Part shown: piece by piece, positions 27,323-34,315 of the stretch
Numbering within the stretch: position 1 is the first letter of the stretch
Layout: every line of letters starts with the position of its first letter
NCBI RefSeq assembly: GCF_001668615.1
Contig: NZ_LZMC01000109.1
Span: 62,001-126,000, forward strand
Direction of reading: 5' to 3'
Source: Mycobacterium sp. 1274761.0
GTDB taxonomy: Bacteria; Actinomycetota; Actinomycetes; Mycobacteriales; Mycobacteriaceae
DNA: 64,000 nt
The notes under the pieces: generated by a model
The model's input: only the letters and a program-made list of their open reading frames with translations
Databases searched by the model: none
What the model was told of the DNA's origin: nothing
Made by a program: the position numbers and the translations under genes

Positions 27323-27787
27323 ATGAACGAGCGCCCTTCCGACTCCTCCGGGCTGCCCCTGCGCGCCATGGTGATGGTGCTGCTGTTTTTGGGCGTGGTC
27401 TTTCTGCTGGTCGGTTTCCAGGCCATGGGCTCGGGGGACGACTCGGGCTCCGATGACCCGCCGGTCGCGGTCAGCACCACCTCGACGCCTGCGACGTCGG
27501 CGAAACCCGCAGCTGCTAAGGCCGACGTGCGCGTCTATAACATCTCCGAGACTGCGGGCGCCGCCGAGAACACCGCCAACCAACTGCGCGACGCCGGCTG
27601 GAACGTCACCGACACCGGCAATCTCACCCTGGAAGGTGTGACCGCGACCACGGTGTACTTCAGCGACGCGCCGGGCGAGCGGGAATCCGCCGACGAGGTG
27701 GGCCGGCTGCTGCAGGCTCCGGTCGAGCCGAGGGCACCGGGCTTGGCTGACCAACCACCGGGCGTCGTCGTGGTGGTGACGGGATAG
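27323..27787 (+). CDS. virR: VirR-like LytR C-terminal domain membrane protein
   Basis: 154 aa. One N-terminal transmembrane helix (MVMVLLFLGVVFLLVGF, about residues 16–32), then a Ser/Thr/Pro-rich linker, then a LytR_C domain (ADVRVYNISETAGAAENTANQL onward). The domain is exported and probably contacts the cell wall. The M. tuberculosis counterpart Rv0431 (VirR) is known to affect vesicle release and envelope integrity. The start follows the DUF3263 stop by 42 bp. Confidence 0.85.
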   Translation: MNERPSDSSGLPLRAMVMVLLFLGVVFLLVGFQAMGSGDDSGSDDPPVAVSTTSTPATSAKPAAAKADVRVYNISETAGAAENTANQLRDAGWNVTDTGNLTLEGVTATTVYFSDAPGERESADEVGRLLQAPVEPRAPGLADQPPGVVVVVTG

Positions 27788-27796
27788 GCTCACGGC

Positions 27797-28504
27797 ATGC
27801 CTGCCTCGCGTGCGTACAAAACCGCAACCGTCGCTGCTCTGTTCGCCGTGCCTGCGCTCGCCATGAGCGCCTGCAGTACGCCCCAGCACGCGACGTCGCA
27901 GCCGGGCACCACTCCGTCAGTGTGGACCGGTTCGCCCGCGCCGGCCGCGCCCGCTGTGGAGGGCCGCGAACCAGCGCCACCGGCTGAGCAGAAGCTGACC
28001 GCAGAACTCAAGAATCCCAGCGGGGCACCGGTCGCCACCGCCGACTTCGCATTTTCCAGCGGCTACGTGACGATTTCGGTCAAGACCACCGGCCCCGGCC
28101 AGCTGTCGCCCGGCTTTCACGGCATGCACATCCACTCGGTCGGCAAGTGCGACGCCAACTCGGTGGCACCCACCGGCGGCGAACCGGGTGACTTCAACTC
28201 TGCCGGAGGACATTTCCAGGTGCCGGGTCACAACGGGCATCCCGCCAGCGGCGACCTCACCTCGCTCCAAGTGCGCGAGGACGGCACCGCCGAACTGGTG
28301 ACCACCACCGACGCGTTCACCGCCGAGGATCTGCAGGCGGGCGCCAAGACCGCGATCATCATCCACGAGAAGGCCGACAACTTCGCCAACATCCCGCCGG
28401 AGCGTTACCAGCAGACCAACGGCGCTCCGCCACCCGATGCGGCCACCCTGGCCACGGGCGACGCCGGTAAGCGGGTCGCGTGCGGTGTTATCGGTACCGG
28501 CTAG
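27797..28504 (+). CDS. sodC: Cu/Zn superoxide dismutase, lipoprotein
   Basis: 235 aa. The signal peptide ends in a lipobox-like AMSAC, with Met in place of the usual Leu at -3. A Pro/Ala-rich linker precedes the SOD domain. Metal ligands are visible in HGMHIHSVGKCD, GGHFQVPGHNGHPASGDL and IIIHEKADNFANIPPERY, and the disulfide cysteines are GKC and RVAC. It dismutates superoxide outside the membrane. The last 20 bp overlap the start of the downstream ligase gene. Confidence 0.93.
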   Translation: MPASRAYKTATVAALFAVPALAMSACSTPQHATSQPGTTPSVWTGSPAPAAPAVEGREPAPPAEQKLTAELKNPSGAPVATADFAFSSGYVTISVKTTGPGQLSPGFHGMHIHSVGKCDANSVAPTGGEPGDFNSAGGHFQVPGHNGHPASGDLTSLQVREDGTAELVTTTDAFTAEDLQAGAKTAIIIHEKADNFANIPPERYQQTNGAPPPDAATLATGDAGKRVACGVIGTG

Positions 28505-29615
28505 CTCACGGATAGATTTCGCCGGCTCGGCCCGGCCGACCGTTGGCGTCGAATGGGAGTTCGCCCTCGTCGACGCCCAGACCCGCGACCTGAGCAACGA
28601 AGCGGCCGCGGTGATCGCCGAGATCGGTGAGAACCCGCGCGTGCACAAGGAATTGCTGCGCAACACCGTCGAGGTCGTCACCGGCATCTGCGACAACGCC
28701 GGCCAGGCGATGGAGGATCTGCGCTCCACGCTGGTGCCCGCACGCTGCATCGTGCGTGACCGCGGCATGGAGTTGTTTTGTGCGGGCACCCATCCGTTCG
28801 CGAAGTGGTCGGCCCAGAAGCTGACCGACGCACCGCGCTACGCCGAGTTGATCAAACGCACCCAGTGGTGGGGCCGCCAGATGCTGATCTGGGGTGTGCA
28901 CGTTCACGTCGGCGTCTCCTCGGCGCACAAGGTGATGCCGATCATCACGTCGCTGCTCAACCAGTACCCGCATCTGCTGGCGTTGTCGTCGTCATCTCCC
29001 TACTGGGACGGCGAGGACACCGGCTACGCGAGCAATCGCGCGATGATGTTTCAACAGCTGCCGACGGCCGGCCTGCCCTTCCATTTTCAGACCTGGGCAC
29101 AGTGGGAAGGTTTCGTCCACGATCAGAAGAAGACCGGCATCATCGACCACATGAACGAGATCCGGTGGGACATCAGGCCTTCCCCGCATCTCGGCACCGT
29201 GGAGGTCCGCATCTTCGACGGCGTGTCCAACCTGCGTGAGCTCGGCGCGCTGACCGCGCTGACGCACTGCCTGATCGTCGACCTGGACCGCAGGCTGGAC
29301 GCCGGCGAAGATTTGCCGACGATGCCGCCGTGGCATGTGCAGGAAAACAAATGGCGCGCAGCGCGATACGGTTTGGACGCGGTGATCATCCTGGATTCCG
29401 ACAGCAATGAACGCCTGGTCACCGAGGACCTCGACGACCTGCTGAACCGGCTGGAACCGGTGGCAAAGTCGCTGCACTGCACCGACGAGCTGGCCCAGAT
29501 CGAGGAGATCTGCCGGCTGGGTGCGTCGTATCAGCGTCAGCGGCGCGTCGTTGAAGACAACGACGGCGACCTGCGGGCCGTGGTCGATGCGTTGGTAGGC
29601 GAGCTGGACATCTGA
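28485..29615 (+). CDS. Carboxylate-amine ligase, YbdK/GCS2 family
   Basis: 376 aa, the normal length for the YbdK-type glutamate-cysteine ligase family (Rv0433). The core motifs are TVGVEWEFALVD, LFCAGTHPFA, GVHVHVGVSS and DIRPSPHLGTVEVRI. I chose GTG 28485 because it gives the family N-terminus (VLSVPASSRIDFAG) and length; it lies 20 bp inside sodC. It makes a gamma-glutamyl or similar amide bond; the true substrate in mycobacteria is uncertain, since they use mycothiol rather than glutathione. Confidence 0.87.
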   Translation: MLSVPASSRIDFAGSARPTVGVEWEFALVDAQTRDLSNEAAAVIAEIGENPRVHKELLRNTVEVVTGICDNAGQAMEDLRSTLVPARCIVRDRGMELFCAGTHPFAKWSAQKLTDAPRYAELIKRTQWWGRQMLIWGVHVHVGVSSAHKVMPIITSLLNQYPHLLALSSSSPYWDGEDTGYASNRAMMFQQLPTAGLPFHFQTWAQWEGFVHDQKKTGIIDHMNEIRWDIRPSPHLGTVEVRIFDGVSNLRELGALTALTHCLIVDLDRRLDAGEDLPTMPPWHVQENKWRAARYGLDAVIILDSDSNERLVTEDLDDLLNRLEPVAKSLHCTDELAQIEEICRLGASYQRQRRVVEDNDGDLRAVVDALVGELDI

Positions 29616-29617
29616 TC

Positions 29618-30253
29618 GTGGCGACCATTCCGATGTTTCCGCTCGAGCGGACGATGCTGCCCGGCGAGGAACTGCCGCTGCGGATCTTCGAACCGCGGTA
29701 CTCCGCCTTGGTCTCGGATTGCCTCGCGATGGACGACCCCGCGTTCGGCGTGGTGTTGATCGCGGCCGGCCGCGAGGTGGGCGGTGGCGACACCCGCAGC
29801 GACGTCGGCGCGCTGGCGCACATCACCGAGGTGGCCGACTTCGGCGACGGCCGTTACCGGCTGAATTGTGTGATGGCTGAACGGATTCGGGTACTGGAAT
29901 GGCAGCCGGACGACCCCTACCCCCGCGCGGTGATCGAGCTGTGGCCCGACGAGCCGGGCGATGCGGTCGGTGCTGAGGCCATCCGCGAAGTCGAGGACAG
30001 CATCGTCGCGTTGTTCGAGCGCATCGCCCGGGCCCGCGGTGCGGAGGTCGACGGTCGCGACATCGTGGCGGGCGCCGACGCGGCACCCGATGCGGCAATG
30101 TGGTTGTACGGCTTGACGGCCCGGCTGCCGATCGGACAGGCCGACCGCTATTCGGTGCTGGCGGCGCCGACTGCCGCAGCGCGGTTGGCGGCGCTCCGCG
30201 ACGCCGTGGAGACCCTCAGCGCACTGGTCGAGTTTCAGTTGTCCGGCGAGTAG
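29618..30253 (+). CDS. LON peptidase N-terminal (substrate-binding) domain protein
   Basis: 211 aa. It consists essentially of the LON substrate-binding domain: IPMFPLERTMLPGEELPLRIFEPRY at the start, then a beta-rich region and a helical end. No ATPase or protease part is present, as usual for this stand-alone family (Rv0434). GTG 29618 lies 2 bp after the previous stop. The 3' end overlaps the convergent methyltransferase by 19 bp. Confidence 0.86.
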   Translation: MATIPMFPLERTMLPGEELPLRIFEPRYSALVSDCLAMDDPAFGVVLIAAGREVGGGDTRSDVGALAHITEVADFGDGRYRLNCVMAERIRVLEWQPDDPYPRAVIELWPDEPGDAVGAEAIREVEDSIVALFERIARARGAEVDGRDIVAGADAAPDAAMWLYGLTARLPIGQADRYSVLAAPTAAARLAALRDAVETLSALVEFQLSGE

Positions 30254-31140
30254 CCGGTAAGCCTCGCTTCGACGAAAACCGTTCGCGGCGTGGTGTCGTC
30301 GTCGGGTGTGCGGTTGTAGCGCTCCAGCAGCGCGGCGGCTTCGGTCGCCGACACCCCCCAGCCCTGCGCCGTGAACCAGTCGGCAACGTCGGTGCGGTCC
30401 TCGATGTACCACAGATCGCCGACGTCGGGTGCGTCGTCGGAAGCGCCGGCTTCCTCGCGCAGACGCCGTACCCGCTCGCGGCGGTCGGCGAGATGATCCG
30501 GGTCGAAGAAGTCCGCGCCGAACGCCTCGACGGCAACACGGCTGCCCCGTGCGCTGAGCTCGGTGATGCGATCAAACAGCCGATCCTGGTCGGCGGCCGA
30601 CAGATAGGGCAGCAGCCCCTCGGCGGCCCATGCCGTCGGTTCGGTCGGGTCGAATCCGGCCTCGCGCAACGCTTTCGGCCAGTCGTGCCGCAGGTCGACG
30701 GGAACCGCCACATAGCGTGCGGCGGGTTTGACGTTGCGCGCCTCGAGCGCCTCGCTCTTGAACTGCAGCACCTTGGGCTGGTCGAGCTCGTAGACCACGC
30801 TGCCGTCATTCCACGGCAGCCGCCAAGCCCTGGCGTCGAGCCCCGCGGCGAGGATCACGGCCTGGTCGATGCCGCTGGCGCCCGCGGCGATGAAGAACTC
30901 ATCGAACCACTTGGTGCGCGACGCCGCGTATCCCGATATCGACCGGATCCTCTCGGCCACGTGACGCGGTGGCCGCTCCCAGCCGCGGGCGAGGGCTTCT
31001 TCGACGAACATCTCCGCGTATCGGTCGGTGAACAGCGGGCAGTCCGATGCCGTCTCCTGCGACCGCGCCCACGCGATACCGAGGGCGGTCGCGCCGACGC
31101 TTTCGGTGATGTCCCACGAATCGTCGTCGGTTCTGTTCAT
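30235..31140 (-). CDS. SAM-dependent methyltransferase, LCM-like (TIGR00027) family
   Basis: 301 aa. Belongs to the leucine carboxyl methyltransferase-like group common in mycobacteria: TALGIAWARSQET near the start, FDEFFIAAG, the SAM-binding VILAAGLDARAWRL and VYELDQPKVL, later PTAWAAEGLLPYL. The methyl acceptor is unknown. Its ATG overlaps the mnhG stop (ATGA), so it is translated as the last cistron of the Mrp operon. Confidence 0.86.
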   Translation of the reverse strand: MNRTDDDSWDITESVGATALGIAWARSQETASDCPLFTDRYAEMFVEEALARGWERPPRHVAERIRSISGYAASRTKWFDEFFIAAGASGIDQAVILAAGLDARAWRLPWNDGSVVYELDQPKVLQFKSEALEARNVKPAARYVAVPVDLRHDWPKALREAGFDPTEPTAWAAEGLLPYLSAADQDRLFDRITELSARGSRVAVEAFGADFFDPDHLADRRERVRRLREEAGASDDAPDVGDLWYIEDRTDVADWFTAQGWGVSATEAAALLERYNRTPDDDTTPRTVFVEARLTGYSPDN

Positions 31141-31445
31141 TCGTCCCGCCTTTGCTCCTGTACATACTGCTCGCGGTAAGCCAACTGTCCCACGCGGTTC
31201 GCGACAACGGGCGCGGTGATCACGGCGAACATCCCGGTGAGAATGAGCATGCCCACGTCCACATGGCCGCGCAGTCGGATGGCCGCACCCGCCAGCACCA
31301 GCAGCAGGCCCAACACCTGCGGCTTGGTTGCGGCGTGTACCCGAGACAGCGTGTCGGGAAAGCGGACGACACCGATCGCGGCGGTCAACGCCAGCGCCGA
31401 ACCGCCGAGCACCAGTACGGCCGTGGCGATGTCGGCGATGCTCAT
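31137..31445 (-). CDS. mnhG: Mrp Na+/H+ antiporter subunit G
   Basis: 102 aa with three predicted helices. The PhaG/MnhG pattern GVVRFPDTLSRVHAATKPQVLG is clear. It is a small subunit of the hetero-oligomeric antiporter. It overlaps mnhF upstream and the methyltransferase downstream, each by ATGA. The open frame extends much further upstream but in the shadow of mnhF and mnhE. Confidence 0.92.
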   Translation of the reverse strand: MSIADIATAVLVLGGSALALTAAIGVVRFPDTLSRVHAATKPQVLGLLLVLAGAAIRLRGHVDVGMLILTGMFAVITAPVVANRVGQLAYREQYVQEQRRDE

Positions 31446-31726
31446 CGCCTGTACCTGCTTTCGGGACGCTTCTTGTCGGGAACCCGGAATCGGGCGATGC
31501 TCACCGAGCCGACGAAGCCGATCAAGGCGAGGGCGGTCAGGCTGTAGGTCACGGTGCTGTCCAAGCTGTAGGCCGCCCACGTGCCGATGCTGCACATCGC
31601 CACCGCCACCAATGTGTCGAGCGCGACGATACGGTCCAGCGTGCTGGGCCCGCCGAGGATCCGATACATCAGGATGGCGGCGGACGCGGTGAGCATGACC
31701 GTGGCGATGATCCAAATGGAAGTCAT
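31442..31726 (-). CDS. mnhF: Mrp Na+/H+ antiporter subunit F
   Basis: 94 aa with three helices. The family signature ILGGPSTLDRIVALDTLVA is present, followed by YSLTALALIGFVGSVSIARF. Membrane subunit. ATGA overlaps on both sides couple it to mnhE and mnhG. Confidence 0.93.
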   Translation of the reverse strand: MTSIWIIATVMLTASAAILMYRILGGPSTLDRIVALDTLVAVAMCSIGTWAAYSLDSTVTYSLTALALIGFVGSVSIARFRVPDKKRPESRYRR

Positions 31727-32253
31727 GCATCCTCCTTTGCAGTCGTGGGTTTACCCGCCCGGTGTGCGAACGTGGCCACCAGCAGTCGCTCGATCCTTGC
31801 GACGTTGCGGTGGAAGCGTGCCACCGATTCCTGGGAATCGACGTCGATGACGTGCACGTCGATCAGCCGTCTTTCCTGGTCGATCTCCAACACGATCGAG
31901 CCCGGAATCAGGGTGATGATGTTGACGGCCAGCGCGAGCACCAGGTCGGACTCGATGGTCAGCTCGGCGCGGAGCACGGCGGTGCGCGGCGGCGGTCCGG
32001 GCCTGATCGCCAGCCAGGCCATCTGCACAGAGGAGGCGACCAGCTCGTAGCTCACGACAGCGACCAACCGCAGGAGGGCCAGTGGATGAAGCCGGCCCTC
32101 GACAGGAACCACCGGAAGCGGCAGGAGCACGGTGATCAGCACCGCGACCGCTAGCCCGCCGATGAGATTGGCGGCAGAGATGCTGCCCCACAACAACACC
32201 CAGACAAGCGTCAGCCAGCACAGCACCCACGCCCGTAGTGCGTAACGCCTCAT
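31723..32253 (-). CDS. mnhE: Mrp Na+/H+ antiporter subunit E
   Basis: 176 aa. N-terminal helices (WLTLVWVLLWGSISAANLIGG) are followed by a cytoplasmic domain containing the conserved NIITLIPGSIVLEIDQE and HVIDVD segments. The position between D and F is normal for the operon. Confidence 0.92.
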   Translation of the reverse strand: MRRYALRAWVLCWLTLVWVLLWGSISAANLIGGLAVAVLITVLLPLPVVPVEGRLHPLALLRLVAVVSYELVASSVQMAWLAIRPGPPPRTAVLRAELTIESDLVLALAVNIITLIPGSIVLEIDQERRLIDVHVIDVDSQESVARFHRNVARIERLLVATFAHRAGKPTTAKEDA

Positions 32254-33848
32254 GGCCGCACCTCCGACAGGACAACCGAGATGTAGCGGTCGCGGTCCAT
32301 CACCTCGGCCGCGGCGCGGTCGGTGTAGGAGACGATCGGTCCGGCCAGCACCGTGAGCATCAAGCCGACGATGATGAGCGCCCCCGTCGGGGCCAGCATG
32401 CCGATCGGCATCCGGCCGACATCCTCGCGTTCCAGCACGGCGATGTCCCTGGCTTCGTCCAGCAACGCTGACGGGACGGCAGCCGCCAGATCACCTTCCG
32501 GAGCATCGGCGCGGGGCCGCCAGAACGCCAGTGTCCAGACGCGCGACACCACGTATAGCGTCAGCAGACTGGTCAGCACGCTTCCTGCGACCAAGATCCA
32601 GGCCAGCATCGAGCCATCCTGGGCGCCGGCCTGCAGGAGGGCGACCTTGCCGATGAAGCCCGAGAACGGAGGAATACCACCGAGATTGAGGGCAGGCACG
32701 ACGAAGACGAACGCCAGCAGTGGGCTTACCGCCGCCAGGCCGCCGAGTCGCTGCAGAGAAGCGGCGCCCGCCTGTCGCTCGATGAGCCCGACGACCAGAA
32801 ACAGCGTCGTCTGCACCAGGATGTGGTGGGCCACATAGTAGATCGCGCCGGATAGCCCGAGCTGATTCGACAACGCGACGCCGAACACCATGTAGCCGAT
32901 ATGGCTGACCAGCGTGAAGGACAACAGTCGTTTGATGTCGGTCTGGGCGATGGCACCGAGGATCCCGATCAGCATGGTGGCAAGCGCGGCCACCATCAGC
33001 ATCCGGTCGAGGCCACTGCTCGGGAACAGCAATGTGTGCGCTCGGATGATCGCGTACACGCCGACTTTGGTGAGCAGGCCCGCAAATACCGCGGTGACGG
33101 GTGCCGGCGCGGTGGGGTAGGAGTCGGGCAGCCAGGTGGACAGCGGAAACACCGCCGCCTTGACGCCGAAAGCGACAAGCAGGACTGCGAACAACGCTGC
33201 ACGGGTGCCCGGTGAGATGCCGTCGAGGCGTACCGCCAGCTCTGCCATGTTGAGCGTGCCGGTCGCCGCGTACACCAGCGCGATGCCGATCAAGAAGATC
33301 ATCGACGACACCATCGACACCATCACGTAATAGATTCCGACGCGGACCCGTTCGGTGCTCGCACCGATCGTGAGAAGCACGAAGCTCGCCGCCAACAGCA
33401 CCTCGAAGCTGACATAGAGGTTGAACAGGTCGCCGGCGATGAATGCGCTGCACACACCCGCGGACAGCACGAGGTAGGTGGGTAGGAAGATCGAGACCGG
33501 CTGCCGTTCGTCGCCGTCACGGATGCCCTGTCCGATCGCGAAGAGCACGACGGCGAGCAGGACGATAGCCGACACCATCAACATCAGCGCCGAAAGCCGG
33601 TCCACGACAAGGGTGATGCCCAGTGGGCCCATCCCGGGGATGCTCTGCGCCCAGCCACCGACGTGGAATGCCAGCGTGCCGCGGCGATCGGTGAGATAAA
33701 GCAGCACGCCGCAGACCGTCACGACCGCCGACAACGCGAGCAGGGTGATGGACCGTTGCAGCCGCGGCCGGCGTCCGGCGAACATCGTGGCTGCCGCACC
33801 CAGCATCGGGATTAGCACGGGCAGCGGAATAAGCACCGAGGGGTTCAC
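32250..33848 (-). CDS. mnhD: Mrp Na+/H+ antiporter subunit D
   Basis: 532 aa with about 14 helices, homologous to NuoM/NuoN proton-pumping subunits. The GTG start overlaps mnhC (GTGA). Key features are the KAAVFPLSTWLPDSYPTAPAPVTAVFAGLLTKVGVYAIIR block, with the conserved lysines of the antiporter family, and an earlier Glu in the helix LYVSFEVLLAAS. With subunit A it forms the ion path. Confidence 0.95.
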   Translation of the reverse strand: MNPSVLIPLPVLIPMLGAAATMFAGRRPRLQRSITLLALSAVVTVCGVLLYLTDRRGTLAFHVGGWAQSIPGMGPLGITLVVDRLSALMLMVSAIVLLAVVLFAIGQGIRDGDERQPVSIFLPTYLVLSAGVCSAFIAGDLFNLYVSFEVLLAASFVLLTIGASTERVRVGIYYVMVSMVSSMIFLIGIALVYAATGTLNMAELAVRLDGISPGTRAALFAVLLVAFGVKAAVFPLSTWLPDSYPTAPAPVTAVFAGLLTKVGVYAIIRAHTLLFPSSGLDRMLMVAALATMLIGILGAIAQTDIKRLLSFTLVSHIGYMVFGVALSNQLGLSGAIYYVAHHILVQTTLFLVVGLIERQAGAASLQRLGGLAAVSPLLAFVFVVPALNLGGIPPFSGFIGKVALLQAGAQDGSMLAWILVAGSVLTSLLTLYVVSRVWTLAFWRPRADAPEGDLAAAVPSALLDEARDIAVLEREDVGRMPIGMLAPTGALIIVGLMLTVLAGPIVSYTDRAAAEVMDRDRYISVVLSEVRP

Positions 33849-34315
33849 CGCGAACCCTCCAGACCCGGCAAGGCGTCGAGTGCGTCGGGCTCGTCGGTGT
33901 CGCGTGCGCTGTCGGGAACCGGCCGGTCCTCGTCCACCGCGGCCGCCTCGTCGTCGGTCATCTGTGCGACGCGCGTGGCCTCTGGATCGTTTTCGACCTC
34001 CTCGTCGGTGGTCAATCGATATGTGCGGTAGATCAGCGACAAGACGAAGGCCGCGATGCCCATGCTGATGACGATCGCGGTGAGGATCATGGCCTGCACC
34101 AACGGGTCTGCGGTTGCGGTCTGCCCATCGCTGACCGCTCCGCGCACCGGCGGATTGCCGGACGGACCGCCGACGGACAGGATCAGCAGGTTGACGGCAT
34201 TGCCGATAAGCAAAAGCCCCAACAGCATTCGTATCAGGTTGCGCTCCAGCAGCAGGTAGACACCGACGCTGATGAGTCCCCCGACCAACAGCAGGGGTAC
34301 AAGGAAGGTGGTCAT
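33845..34315 (-). CDS. mnhC: Mrp Na+/H+ antiporter subunit C
   Basis: 156 aa, a NuoK homolog with three helices in the first 110 residues (LLLERNLIRMLLGLLLIGNAVNLLIL, DPLVQAMILTAIVISMGIAAF). An acidic C-terminal tail of about 45 residues (EEVENDPEATRVAQMTDDEA onward) is longer than in typical MnhC and probably cytoplasmic. ATGA overlap with mnhAB. Confidence 0.93.
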   Translation of the reverse strand: MTTFLVPLLLVGGLISVGVYLLLERNLIRMLLGLLLIGNAVNLLILSVGGPSGNPPVRGAVSDGQTATADPLVQAMILTAIVISMGIAAFVLSLIYRTYRLTTDEEVENDPEATRVAQMTDDEAAAVDEDRPVPDSARDTDEPDALDALPGLEGSR